A stretch of 64,000 nucleotides of DNA, taken from NCBI RefSeq assembly GCF_023897065.1, contig NZ_JAMHIV010000006.1, positions 1-64,000 of the forward strand. Reading direction: 5' to 3'. A program made the translations under genes and the position numbers. Of this stretch, positions 35,964 through 44,006 are shown one piece after another. The DNA comes from Crossiella sp. SN42 (GTDB lineage Bacteria > Actinomycetota > Actinomycetes > Mycobacteriales > Pseudonocardiaceae). How positions within the stretch are numbered: position 1 is the first letter of the stretch; each line of letters opens with the position of its first letter. The notes under the pieces were generated by a model that was not told the origin of the DNA, made no database searches, and worked only from the letters and a program-made list of their open reading frames with translations.

Positions 35964-36179
35964 TTGAAGAAAACCTCTGACTGGTTCAAGGCCTTCGTGC
36001 TCATCGTGGCCGTGAACCTGGTCCTTTTCCCGATGCTGCTGTTCACCGGCCACGAGCCACTGTTCACGGCCACGGTCGTCGGCATGATCACCGTCGCGTT
36101 GGGGGAGGTGGCGATCCGACTGCTGACCAAGGGCAACGGCGCCCCGCCTTCCCCGCCGGCGGCACCGGCCTGCCCCTGA
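35964..36179 (+). CDS. Small two-helix membrane protein
   Basis: The 71-residue protein has two hydrophobic helices (residues ~9-28 and ~35-55) and a Pro-rich tail. It starts at TTG 35964, with AGGAGAG 6 bp upstream. Function unknown. An HTH protein gene follows 55 bp downstream. The similar arrangement at 38093-39525 (small two-helix protein, then HTH protein) suggests a repeated gene pair. Confidence 0.65.
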   Translation: MKKTSDWFKAFVLIVAVNLVLFPMLLFTGHEPLFTATVVGMITVALGEVAIRLLTKGNGAPPSPPAAPACP

Positions 36180-36234
36180 CGCTGCGGACCTGGTGGCGAC
36201 CCTCGCGGGGGTCACCACCAGGAAGGAGACCTTC

Positions 36235-36582
36235 GTGAAGAAGATGGTGCTCTCCGCCGCGGCGCGCGCGGGGATCGCGGAGCTGGCCTTCCAGCTCTGC
36301 CAGCTGCGCAGGGAGAAGGGCGAGCCCTCCCTGCGCGCCTTGTGCAAGACGATGCCCTGCGTGGTGCCGGACTCGGCCAGCACGTTGCACCGGGTCTTCG
36401 CCGGGCGCACGCTGCCGAAGTGGCCGGTACTGGAAGCGCTGCTGCTGCACGGGTTCGGGGTCTCGGCCGAGGAGGTCGAGGGGACCTGGAAGGCCCGCTG
36501 GGTGGAGGTGAAGAACCTGGTGGACCCGCTGGTGCCGCCACAGACCGAGTCTGGCTCGCTCCGGATGCTGCGCTCGGTGTAG
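36235..36582 (+). CDS. Small HTH protein
   Basis: The 115-residue protein contains an HTH of the actinobacterial XRE-like type: QLCQLRREKGEPSLRALCK, then STLHRVFAGRTLPKWPVLEALLL, then a GVSAEEVEGTWKARW helix. The LPKW/W signature recurs in the HTH parts of the next two proteins. GTG 36235 follows GGAAGGAG. It probably regulates locally or acts with the small membrane protein; ligand and target unknown. Confidence 0.65.
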   Translation: MKKMVLSAAARAGIAELAFQLCQLRREKGEPSLRALCKTMPCVVPDSASTLHRVFAGRTLPKWPVLEALLLHGFGVSAEEVEGTWKARWVEVKNLVDPLVPPQTESGSLRMLRSV

Positions 36583-36693
36583 GACACGCCGGTGGTGCCC
36601 ACCACCGAGATGGTGGGCACCACCGGACGGGCCGGCCGCGCTCCTGGTCCCGCCGAGCCGGGTCGAGTACCCCGCGCTCTTCGTGCAGGAGGA

Positions 36694-36736
36694 TGAACTC
36701 AGTAGCTCAGTACATACGGACCCACTGAGTTCAGTA
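36694..36736. promoter_or_regulatory. Inverted-repeat site A (ACTGAGTTCA type)
   Basis: TGAACTCAGT (36694-36703) and ACTGAGTTCA (36724-36733) are perfect 10-bp inverted repeats, with a further CTCAGTAC half-site between them. Related sites are at 39519-39556 and 41896-41905. It lies between the small HTH gene and the zinc-ribbon/HTH-membrane genes, so it is a candidate operator. Confidence 0.5.
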
Positions 36737-36888
36737 CCGCGGCTCCGCACCGCGGCCACACCGCGTTGATCACCGTGGCGGAGGCCTTCCCCGTTGCACA
36801 TCACGCACCGGTCGAACTCACGCCGGTGGTCGTAGGTCCCGGTGCCCTGGCAGTGCGGGCACCGCAACTCCTCGTTGGTCTGCGTCAT
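36737..36888 (-). CDS. Small CxxCxGxG zinc-ribbon protein, 3' end uncertain
   Basis: From ATG 36888 (minus strand) the first 37 residues hold two knuckles, CPHCQGTG and CVMCNGEG, the DnaJ-type zinc pattern, introduced by MTQTNEEL. Beyond residue ~50 the frame continues to 36088 but turns into an antisense shadow of the small HTH gene, so the real stop has probably been lost by a frameshift or lies near the inverted repeat at 36694. It is divergent from the HTH-membrane gene on the right. Confidence 0.35.
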
Positions 36889-36982
36889 GTCCAGGACGTT
36901 GACCAGCAGGTGTCACCCGTCGCTGCAGGTCGTCGACGCCACCGTCTGCAGGATCAACCAACTGAGCATCGGCGTCGGCCGG

Positions 36983-37495
36983 GTGCTCCTGCCCGGCATC
37001 GACACCACGATCTGGCCCCAGCCGGAGTCGCTGGGGACGGTGGCCGACTTCGTGGCCGCGCTGCGCATCATTCGCGAGATGGTCGGGGTGTCCTACCAGA
37101 CACTGGCGCAGCGCAGCGCGGTCCTGGGGCGCCCGACTTCTCGGCAGACGATCCACAACATCTGCAACCGCGACACCCTGCCCACCCACAAGCAACTGGA
37201 GATGTACCTGCTCAGCTGCGGGGCGGACAACGGGTTGATCTCCCGGTGGCTGCACCGCCGCCAGGCGCTCGCGCGGCATCCCGAACTCGCCGAGACGCAC
37301 CTGGTCGAGATGCGCGCACTGCCGGGCGCCGAAGCGCGCCCCGCCCTGGCTGCGGCGGAGGAACCGGCCGGCGCGGCCTGCCCGGACCTGCCGCGGTGGT
37401 CGCTGTCGGCGTGGACGCTGGCGCTCCTGCTCGCCCTGGTGTTGCTGCTGGGGCTGGCGGGCGGGTTCGGAGTGGGCTGGCTACTCGGCCTGTGA
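36983..37495 (+). CDS. HTH protein with C-terminal membrane helix
   Basis: From GTG 36983 the product is 170 residues. The HTH comes first (FVAALRIIREMVGVSYQTLAQRS, then TIHNICNRDTLPTHKQLEMYL), and a hydrophobic helix ends the protein (LALLLALVLLLGLAGGFGVGW). ATG 36887 would add 32 residues but overlaps head-on with the minus-strand ATG at 36888, so the shorter form is preferred. A membrane-anchored DNA-binding-like protein; it shares this plan with the 386-residue protein at 38365. Confidence 0.6.
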   Translation: MLLPGIDTTIWPQPESLGTVADFVAALRIIREMVGVSYQTLAQRSAVLGRPTSRQTIHNICNRDTLPTHKQLEMYLLSCGADNGLISRWLHRRQALARHPELAETHLVEMRALPGAEARPALAAAEEPAGAACPDLPRWSLSAWTLALLLALVLLLGLAGGFGVGWLLGL

Positions 37496-37621
37496 CGCTG
37501 TCCGCTCCGTCCAGGAACGCGACGACCTTTCACTTATCGGCACGCAAGCCGGACAGTGCTTGCGAGAATGGTGACAGCCCGCTGGGAAGGGCGAAGGTGG
37601 ATGTCTAGACCTGAGAGACGG

Positions 37622-37653
37622 GAACGGCCCCCCGTTGCAGCGGGAGGCCGTTC
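37622..37653 (+). terminator. Hairpin after the HTH-membrane gene
   Basis: GAACGGCC (37622-37629) pairs with GGCCGTTC (37646-37653); an inner CCCG/CGGG extends the stem. It lies ~125 bp after the stop of the HTH-membrane gene and acts as the probable terminator. Confidence 0.55.
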
Positions 37654-38092
37654 AGACCTTGATTGGCCGATCCGTTGGCATCAAGGGCCTCGTTGAGAGG
37701 TGCCACCCGTTGCCGGGGGCGCACGCCATACTACGGGTCCAGGTGCTGTTCCAGCACCTCGGATGGAACGTTGGAAGGCCCCTACCTGCCAAAACGCCAG
37801 GTGAATGGTCAGATGTCAAGGGCCAGAAAATCTGGCATCGTGGCGGCCGCTGGAATTCTCGGGACAAAGTTTTGTAGTTCCTTTGGTCTATGTAGATTGA
37901 GGGTATGTGCTGTCAATTTGATCCCGCGCGTCGATTCTGAAACCCTGAAGTAGTCACGCCATCGTGACACCCCTGCGATGCGGTTGCAGCCGTTTCCCGG
38001 GGGCGCACCACCCTCTCTTTCCGGCCGATCCGTCTGCCCCGTCGCCATCGCCGGCGGCGGGGCAGTGGCCACTTCGTTGAGTAGGAGGGCCC
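37654..38092. other. Gene-free stretch
   Basis: About 440 bp of lower G+C. A CCGGGGGCGCAC-type string occurs near 37712 (as GCCGGGGGCGCAC) and again near 37995. No ORF or RNA gene is supported. The promoter of the 38093 gene should be in its right part. Confidence 0.4.
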
Positions 38093-38368
38093 ATGGGGTC
38101 CCTTGTCCCGCATCCAGCGTCCGCGCCGGACCGTCCCCCCACTCCCGCTGGCGCGCCCACGAACGCGGTGACCATGCCGCTGGTGCTCGTCTTCACCGTG
38201 ATCACGGGCACGGGCATCTGGCTGCACAGTCTCGGCCACTTGCTGCCATGGGCGTTCGGTGTCCCGCTGCTGGTCTGGGCGCTGCTTTTCGGCAGCGCGC
38301 GGATGCTGGGCCGGTTACGCACCGCCGCCGCGGCCGCGCTGGCCGGCGGTGACGGGCAGGCACCGTGA
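38093..38368 (+). CDS. Small two-helix membrane protein
   Basis: The 91-residue protein has a Pro-rich N-terminus and two hydrophobic helices (residues ~27-45 and ~50-68: PLVLVFTVITGTGIWL, LPWAFGVPLLVWALLFG). ATG 38093 has TAGGAGGG upstream. Its stop overlaps the start of the following HTH-membrane gene (GTGA), so the two are co-translated. Function unknown; parallels the 71-residue protein at 35964. Confidence 0.7.
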   Translation: MGSLVPHPASAPDRPPTPAGAPTNAVTMPLVLVFTVITGTGIWLHSLGHLLPWAFGVPLLVWALLFGSARMLGRLRTAAAAALAGGDGQAP

Positions 38369-39525
38369 CCAGCAACAACCAGGCCACCAACAACGTGACC
38401 GGCCGCCTCGTGCAGGCCGGCATCATCGACGCGATCCCCATCAGCAACGCCGCCCCGAGCCTCGAAGCGGGGGCCATCCTGCCCGCCGCTCTGGCGCATT
38501 CCGCAGTGGAGTTGGACTTCTTGCAGACGGTTCTCCGTTCCCACGAGCACTCGCTGTTCGGCCAGTCCGGAGTCGCGGCCAAGGCGTGGCAGGCTGTCCG
38601 GCACCACAGCATGGTCAGGACCCGGCCGGACGGGCAGGAAGTGGTGGAGCTGGAGAACGCCCTTCAGGTGTTGCGCGCCTTCGGGGCTGACCCTGCTTCG
38701 CTGATCGAGATTTTGACCGGGGTGAAAGTCCGTCCGCAGTTGCGGAGTCGGGACGGGGTGATCAGGGAGCAGCGGCTCTACCTTCAGGGCCAGGGACGAG
38801 CGGGCAGGGCCGCCCGCCTTCACGCCTCACCGCCGGTAACGGCTCACCCCGCCGAGGTGCCGACCCCGGCGACGGAGCTCAAGGCCGGGGACACGGCGGA
38901 GTTCTTGGCGTTGCTGCGCATGTTGCAGGCCCGCTCCGGCGCCAGCCGGGCCGAGTTGGTCCGGCGTTCGGGTATCCCCTCCTCCTCGCTGTACAGCCTG
39001 CTCGAGCCCAAGCGGGAGGCCCTGCCGCAGCAGAGCGACCAGGTGCGCAAGTTCCTCGAGGCCTGCGGCTTGGACACGCACGCGGTCACCCAGGTCATGC
39101 GGGTCTGGGCTGATCTCTACGACCGTGAGCGCAAGGGCAACGAGACGCCGCCTGGCCTTGCCGAAGAGGACAAGGCGAGCGCGGCCGGTCAGCCCGTCGA
39201 CCCGGACGGTGCCGGGCGTGCCCAGGTTTTCCAGTTTGTGGTGGCCTCGCCCAGGACCACTGCGACGCTGTGGCAAGGGATGGTTACCGGGTCGCTGCTC
39301 GTGGCGAGCGTAGTGATGATCGCGCACCTGGCCACTGGTACCCCGCTCGGGTTCATGGTCTATGTCGCGATCGGACTGGCCTTTCTGCTCGTGCTCGTGA
39401 TGGGGATTCCTGTCCTGCTCAACCCGGTCAAGGTCAGCGTCGGACACGGGAAACAGACGTACGAGGTGGTGGGTGAGCCCCATGGCGATAGCCCGACACC
39501 CGGGCCGAGATCAGCAGATCAGTAG
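38365..39525 (+). CDS. Large HTH protein with two C-terminal membrane helices
   Basis: The 386-residue protein has an N-terminal soluble region without recognised motifs (residues 1-160), then an HTH (residues ~173-235: EFLALLRMLQARSGASRAEL, SSLYSLLEPKREALPQQSDQV), then two hydrophobic helices (~308-325 and ~333-352) and a short cytosolic tail. It is the larger paralogue of the HTH-membrane protein at 36983. GTG 38365 overlaps the small membrane gene. A second inverted-repeat site lies over its stop codon. Confidence 0.68.
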   Translation: MTSNNQATNNVTGRLVQAGIIDAIPISNAAPSLEAGAILPAALAHSAVELDFLQTVLRSHEHSLFGQSGVAAKAWQAVRHHSMVRTRPDGQEVVELENALQVLRAFGADPASLIEILTGVKVRPQLRSRDGVIREQRLYLQGQGRAGRAARLHASPPVTAHPAEVPTPATELKAGDTAEFLALLRMLQARSGASRAELVRRSGIPSSSLYSLLEPKREALPQQSDQVRKFLEACGLDTHAVTQVMRVWADLYDRERKGNETPPGLAEEDKASAAGQPVDPDGAGRAQVFQFVVASPRTTATLWQGMVTGSLLVASVVMIAHLATGTPLGFMVYVAIGLAFLLVLVMGIPVLLNPVKVSVGHGKQTYEVVGEPHGDSPTPGPRSADQ

Positions 39526-39556
39526 GTACTGAACTGCGGAGATACTGAGTTCCGTA
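39519..39556. promoter_or_regulatory. Inverted-repeat site B (TACTGA type)
   Basis: The stretch contains TCAGTAGGTACTGAACT and, 6 bp on, ATACTGAGTTCCGTAC, reusing the ACTGAACT/ACTGAGTTC half-sites of site A at 36694. It overlaps the stop codon of the large HTH-membrane gene. Confidence 0.45.
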
Positions 39557-39927
39557 CGCAGGGTGGGGCGCAGGCCAGGATTATGGTCTGCGCCCCACCC
39601 CACTCTGGTCCGCAGAATGCCGGTGCCCTGGTACGTGCGATTGTCTCGATCACGCGAGCTGGGGCACTGGCGCCACCAGCTGTCCTACTGCTCGCCAAGC
39701 CGCCAGGCGGCGTACCACGCGTGGCCGTGATATCACCCGATTCAGCGACCCCACGACCCAACTTGGCACCGTCACGCGCAGCGCCCGGGTGGAACTGGTT
39801 CCCGGGTAGTAGTTCTCAGCGGGAATCCACCACCACGCGCACTGCGGTGCCGAAAGGCCCGCCGACGGAGCCTGCAACGGCGCTGCCGGCGCCTGGTGAA
39901 GGATCTAGCCGGATCCTCCCCGTGCAC
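39557..39927. other. Gene-free stretch
   Basis: About 370 bp. Frames open here on both strands have no motifs and biased shadow composition. Nothing else seen. Confidence 0.4.
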
Positions 39928-40233
39928 TCAGTTGCAGCCGAGCCTCAGTCGAAGAGCGTGGTAGGGCACGTCATCAAGTTCGGCGCGAGCGGGCAAGGGG
40001 GCGCGGACCGTCAGCCGCCACTGATGATCGCCATGTGGATCGTCGACGGCACAGGCAGGGCACCGGATCACGATCACGGACTCGCTCGCCGCGGCTTGGA
40101 GCTTGGTCACGTCGAGGTGGTGCACGCCAGCTGGACATCGGGCGGGCAGGACCGCCACCTGCGAGCCGGTGCTATCGACGCGGCAACGCAGCACGCCGTG
40201 TGGTGATGGAGTTCGGGATAGCGGCACGTCCAT
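39928..40233 (-). CDS. Hypothetical small protein
   Basis: From ATG 40233 (minus strand) the product is 101 residues. It contains cysteine pairs in ARCPAGVHHLD and VIRCPACAVDDPHGDH, which look like a metal-binding pattern, and a regular strand WRLTVRAPLPARAELDD. A TAGGGT -10-like hexamer lies 12 bp before the ATG and a perfect palindrome is just upstream, so the message may be leaderless and repressible. Family unknown. Confidence 0.45.
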   Translation of the reverse strand: MDVPLSRTPSPHGVLRCRVDSTGSQVAVLPARCPAGVHHLDVTKLQAAASESVIVIRCPACAVDDPHGDHQWRLTVRAPLPARAELDDVPYHALRLRLGCN

Positions 40234-40256
40234 GGCGAGCGACCCTACCACCGTAA

Positions 40257-40272
40257 TCGAACGTACGTTCGA
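40257..40272. promoter_or_regulatory. 16-bp perfect palindrome, TetR-type operator
   Basis: TCGAACGTACGTTCGA is a perfect palindrome. Its GAACG..CGTTC arms match the operator at 6139-6152. It sits 24 bp upstream of the small minus-strand gene. No tetR gene is adjacent, so it may belong to a distant regulator, possibly one of the TetR proteins at 5.5-6.8 kb. Confidence 0.45.
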
Positions 40273-40705
40273 CTCCATGGAATGGTTGGCGAGCAGTTGG
40301 TCTTCCTGCTGGTCGTTCCGGTGTCGAACCGACAGAGCTAACCCATTCGGCCTAGCGTCGACAGGCGTCGCATCCGCCGCGGCGCCGCTGATCCGTCCTG
40401 CTGGTCCTCGCTGCGGAGGGAGGTCGACATGCCGCCAGCACGCCGAGGCCGCGGTGGCCTGCCCGAGGCCATCATGTGGTGTTCGGCGGCGGCAAGATGA
40501 TCGAGGCGCCGAGGTCGGGACTGCGGGTGCGGATCACGTCGGTGCGCTACGGCGCCCTCACGCGCTACGCCACGCGCCTGCTCTGACCGAGCCCGCGCTC
40601 CCTGCCCTCTTCAACGTATAGCGCACCGGGGGGCTTGCCACAAGACCCGGGCCGTGCTTCAGACTTGCCCGGCTTGGAGCCGTGACCTGGGAAAAGGGGA
40701 TCGAA
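40273..40705. other. Gene-free stretch
   Basis: About 430 bp before the glycosyltransferase gene. No ORF with protein-like composition and no RNA gene were seen. Confidence 0.4.
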
Positions 40706-41857
40706 ATGCGGGTAGTGCTGACCACCGTGGGATCGCGTGGAGACGTCGAACCGGTGGTGGGGCTCGCGGTGGCGTTGCGGGGCCTGGGCGCGGAGGTACG
40801 GGTGGTCGCGCCGCCGGATGAGGACTTCGCGGCGCTCCTGGCACGGGTGGGCGTGCCGCACGTGCCGCTCGGCTCGTCGGTGCGCTCACTGGTCGGCGGC
40901 GCGAAGCCACCGACCGCCGACGACGCGCGCCGGTTCGCTGCCGAGCTGGTCGCCGCCCGGTTCGACACGCTCATGGCGGCCGCCGAGGGGTGTGACGCAC
41001 TGCTGGCGACCGGCCTGATGCCGGCCGGCGCGCGGGATGTGGCCGAGAAGCTGGGCCTGCGCTACGTCTTCGCCTGCCTCCAGACCTACGGCCTACCGCC
41101 ACGTCGGGACACCGGGGAGCCGGACGCCGGCGCTGAGCGGGCGAACGCGTTGTACCGCGAGCCGCTCAACCACCACCGCGCGGAGATCGGCCTGCCGCCG
41201 GTGGACAACGTCCGCGATCACATCTTCACCGAACGGCCGTGGCTGGCGGCGGACCCGGTGCTGTGTCCGCCGGAGGGCCTGATGGATCTTGACGTCGTGC
41301 AGACCGGAGCGTGGATGCTGCCGGATGACCGCCCGCTCCACGACGACCTCGAGGCCTTCCTGGCCGTCGGCGAAGCGCCGGTGTACGCGGGCTTCGGCAG
41401 CATGGCCTCCTACGTCCCGAAGGACATCGGCCGGGTGACCATCGAGGCGATCCGGGCGGCGGGCCGCCGCGTGGTCCTCGCCCGCGGCTGGGCGGACCTG
41501 GTCCCGATCGACGACCGCGACGACTGCTTCGTCGTCGGCGAGGTCAACCAGCAGGCGCTGTTCCGCCGGGTGGCCGCGGTCGTGCACCACGGCGGCGCCG
41601 GCACCACGACGACCGCGACCCACGCCGGCGCGCCGCAGGTGGTGGTGCCGCAGATCGCCGACCAGCCGCAGTTCGCCGCGCGGGTGGCCGAGCTGGGCAT
41701 CGGTGCGGCCCACGACGGTCCGACGCCGACCGTGGACTCTCTGTCCGCCGCGCTGAGCACCGCGCTGGCGCGGGAGACCCGGGCGCGGGCGCAGGCCGTG
41801 GCCGGCACGGTGCGGGCCGACGGGGCGACGGTGGCCGCGAAACTGCTCCTCAGTTGA
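40706..41857 (+). CDS. GT1-family glycosyltransferase
   Basis: The 383-residue GT-B enzyme belongs to the UGT/MGT group (antibiotic-type glycosyltransferases). The N-terminal TTVGSRGDVEPVVGLAVAL acceptor-domain start, PVYAGFGSM at the hinge, and the nucleotide-sugar motif VHHGGAGTTTTATHAGAPQ followed by PQIADQPQFAARV are all present. It should move a sugar from a nucleotide donor to a small lipophilic acceptor. AAAAGGGGA precedes ATG 40706. No biosynthetic cluster surrounds it, so it may act in detoxification or glycolipid decoration. Confidence 0.92.
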   Translation: MRVVLTTVGSRGDVEPVVGLAVALRGLGAEVRVVAPPDEDFAALLARVGVPHVPLGSSVRSLVGGAKPPTADDARRFAAELVAARFDTLMAAAEGCDALLATGLMPAGARDVAEKLGLRYVFACLQTYGLPPRRDTGEPDAGAERANALYREPLNHHRAEIGLPPVDNVRDHIFTERPWLAADPVLCPPEGLMDLDVVQTGAWMLPDDRPLHDDLEAFLAVGEAPVYAGFGSMASYVPKDIGRVTIEAIRAAGRRVVLARGWADLVPIDDRDDCFVVGEVNQQALFRRVAAVVHHGGAGTTTTATHAGAPQVVVPQIADQPQFAARVAELGIGAAHDGPTPTVDSLSAALSTALARETRARAQAVAGTVRADGATVAAKLLLS

Positions 41858-41895
41858 TCACCAACCCGCTTGTGGGGTGGCCACCCGCCTCGGAT

Positions 41896-42243
41896 TCAGT
41901 ACTGAGGTTCCCGTCCCCTTTCCTCCTGTGCCCTCGGCCGTAGTGCCCCCTTGGGCACCAGATGCTTGAGCGTCAGCGGTGGCGCGGTGCTCTCGGTGCG
42001 GGCTGTGATCTGGAAGAACATCAGCCCGGCGCAGTAGCCCTCCTCGGTGCGCAGCCAGGCGTGCAGGGTGCCCGGTGTCCGGCCGGTCACCACGAGGCCC
42101 TGCTGGCGGATGAGCAGGGTGGCGGAGGAGGCGTCGCCGAGGAAGCCGTGCCGGTACAGCTCGTTGAGGTCCACCCAGACCGGTCTGCTGCGGTCGTAGA
42201 CCTGGCCGAGGGAGGGAGCGAGTTGCACCGTTCGGTCGAACAC
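41896..42243 (-). CDS. Conserved-looking hypothetical protein
   Basis: The 115-residue ORF starts at GTG 42243 and reads as a compact beta-rich protein (RPVWVDLNELYRHGFLGDAS, HAWLRTEEGYCAGLMFFQIT). I do not recognise a named family. It is convergent with the glycosyltransferase gene, 38 bp apart. The palindrome TCAGTACTGA (41896-41905), related to sites at 36.7 and 39.5 kb, covers its stop codon. Confidence 0.55.
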   Translation of the reverse strand: MFDRTVQLAPSLGQVYDRSRPVWVDLNELYRHGFLGDASSATLLIRQQGLVVTGRTPGTLHAWLRTEEGYCAGLMFFQITARTESTAPPLTLKHLVPKGALRPRAQEERGREPQY

Positions 42244-42609
42244 GTGTGCGAGTCTGGATGACTAGGTAGATCGACAGCAACCGCGGTCGCCCAGTTGTTG
42301 TTCGGGACCCCGGACTCCGTGCGGTGGTGTCGCAGCCGGGGCTGCCGTCTCGAAGGTCATCGGCGTGAGACCTCCGCTGGCAGCGTGGACCGATGGTTGG
42401 TGTTGTCGGCCGAACCTAAGGCGCAGCGTTCACGGCAGCTCGCTACCGCGGACGCTGTCGGTCGGTCGACATGCCCGGCAACTCGATCTGCCCGGCAAAC
42501 CCACGTTGTCCGGCAAACCCACGTTGTCCGGCAAATCCACACTGCCCGCGAACTGGCCCTTGGGGTATCCGGGTGAAGCCCGGTGGCAGCGGTAAGCCAC
42601 AATCTGCGC
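42244..42609. other. Gene-free stretch containing a short tandem repeat
   Basis: About 365 bp with no supported gene. It contains the 18-bp tandem repeat listed separately. It should hold the promoter of the AbrB-like/PIN pair. Confidence 0.4.
42492..42545. repeat. 18-bp tandem repeat, 3 units
   Basis: CCGGCAAACCCACGTTGT occurs at 42492-42509 and, identically, at 42510-42527; a third unit, CCGGCAAATCCACACTGC (42528-42545), differs at 3 positions. Confidence 0.8.
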
Positions 42610-43065
42610 ATGATCAGTAACGCTCGGTCAGGATCGCCTCGAGACAAGGGGCGAACCAGGCAGCGGGTGAGCGTGGACGGTCGGGGCCGGATGCAGTTGC
42701 CGGCCGAGTGGTGCAAGCAGCTGCCCGGGGGCCTGCCCAGTCGCCTGATCGGTCGGCTCGATGCCGAAGGCCGGGTCGTCATCGAGACCGCCGAGCACGT
42801 CATAACCCAGCTCCGCCCCGACTGGCAGGCCTGGCGGCGGCGTGCGCCACGCACGGCGGAGCGATTGAGCCCGTCGGGCCTGCCCAGCCCGACGGGCAGG
42901 CGGCACAGTTGTCCACAATGGTCATCGACGCGAGGGTGCTGGCCTACTTGCTCGACCCCGACGTGCTGGATGACCGCGACGCGGCCATCCTCGCCGCGAT
43001 CCTGGCCCGCGCCCAGTTCGCCCTGGTTTCGGACGGCTCACTGCTTGAACTCGGCCCCGCCTTGA
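42610..43065 (+). CDS. AbrB/MazE-like antitoxin candidate
   Basis: From ATG 42610 the first ~70 residues look like an AbrB-type swapped-hairpin DNA-binding domain: RQRVSVDGRGRMQLPAEWC, then GRLDAEGRVVIETAEHV. The frame then stays open to 43065 with low-complexity Ser/Pro/Trp content, overlapping the PIN-domain gene by 148 bp out of frame. The true protein may end sooner after a lost stop. With the PIN-like gene behind it, this looks like a VapB- or MazE-type antitoxin. Confidence 0.5.
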   Translation: MISNARSGSPRDKGRTRQRVSVDGRGRMQLPAEWCKQLPGGLPSRLIGRLDAEGRVVIETAEHVITQLRPDWQAWRRRAPRTAERLSPSGLPSPTGRRHSCPQWSSTRGCWPTCSTPTCWMTATRPSSPRSWPAPSSPWFRTAHCLNSAPP

Positions 43066-43817
43066 ACACGCTGCGCGGGGTCGCTTCGGCAGATCAGGCC
43101 GATCCGCCGTCGGTGGAGGATGTGCTGGAGGAACTCGCGCTGCTCGGGGTGTCCTCGGTCCCGGCGAACCGACCTCAACTGGCGGTCCAAGCCCAGATCG
43201 ATGTCAACGACCTGGGGGGCACACCGGGCGAGGCCCACACCCTGGCGTTGGCTTATGTCCACAGGCAGACAGCACTCCTGGCATCCCCGGTGTCCAAAAG
43301 TGTTGTGCTGCAACGGTTCGGCGTGGTCGTGCTCAACCCGGCCGATCTCGGACTCACCATCCGTGCCGGATGCGCGGGCGCGCGGGAAGTCACGGCGCCG
43401 GTGGCCTCCCGTGCTGACTTGGCTCAACAGACCGCTCCTGGTGACCTCCCGGCCACCGCGCTCAGCCCCCGGAAACCAGCGGACAGCCTGAACAGGAGCA
43501 GGGCCGGGACCGGGGACAGCGCGGGGGAGGCGTCGACGTGGCAGAAGGGAATGCGGACTGAACTCCACCAGGCGATCGTCCGGGCCGTCGAGGTGACGAT
43601 GAATGCTCGGGAATCCCTGACCGGGCACCGGAGAACGCTCCAGGCGTTGGACGACTTGCGTGTGGCCGTCGCCGAGGATGACCATACCAAGGTCAGGATC
43701 GTGGTGCAGGAGCACCTGCCCGGCATCGTGATCGGCAAGGCGCTCAAGCCCCGGCTCCGTGGTGCGCTGACGAAGCTGCGTCACGCGGCGAAGAGCTACG
43801 GCCCCACCATCGGTTGA
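42918..43817 (+). CDS. PIN-domain-like protein (VapC-type toxin candidate) with long C-terminal extension
   Basis: From ATG 42918 the product is 299 residues. The first ~145 look like a PIN domain: MVIDARVLAYLLDPDVLDDRD with an early Asp, then GGTPGEAHTLALAY supplying the conserved acidic residue, then FGVVVLNPADLG. Many PIN proteins are single-strand ribonucleases acting on tRNA or mRNA. The C-terminal ~150 residues (HQAIVRAVEVTMNARESL, VQEHLPGIVIGKALKPRL) are not typical for VapC. It follows an AbrB-like gene in antitoxin-toxin order. Confidence 0.6.
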   Translation: MVIDARVLAYLLDPDVLDDRDAAILAAILARAQFALVSDGSLLELGPALNTLRGVASADQADPPSVEDVLEELALLGVSSVPANRPQLAVQAQIDVNDLGGTPGEAHTLALAYVHRQTALLASPVSKSVVLQRFGVVVLNPADLGLTIRAGCAGAREVTAPVASRADLAQQTAPGDLPATALSPRKPADSLNRSRAGTGDSAGEASTWQKGMRTELHQAIVRAVEVTMNARESLTGHRRTLQALDDLRVAVAEDDHTKVRIVVQEHLPGIVIGKALKPRLRGALTKLRHAAKSYGPTIG

Positions 43818-43954
43818 CGCTCATCGGGGCCGCTTCCGCGAGCTCGACGCCCTCCCATCTGGCGTGCGAACGATACCTGGTTGCAACAGTCGGACGAGCA
43901 CCTCGTCAGCAGTCGCTCCCAGGTCTCCCTAGGCATTTGTGCTGATTGCATGAC

Positions 43955-43989
43955 GAAGGGCTGTAACCGCCAAGCGGTCACAGCCCTTC
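43955..43989. terminator. Hairpin terminator
   Basis: GAAGGGCTGT (43955-43964) pairs with ACAGCCCTTC (43980-43989), with an inner ACCGC/GCGGT stem. It lies between the convergent ends of the PIN-like gene and the DUF397 gene and can serve both. Confidence 0.75.
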
Positions 43990-44006
43990 AGTCTCACACG
44001 AGTGGA

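Noticed and set aside
39583-40621. Plus-strand ORFs of 207 and 172 codons
   Set aside because: No motifs or RBS; the minus-strand Cys-pair ORF with an upstream palindrome is the better, though uncertain, candidate.
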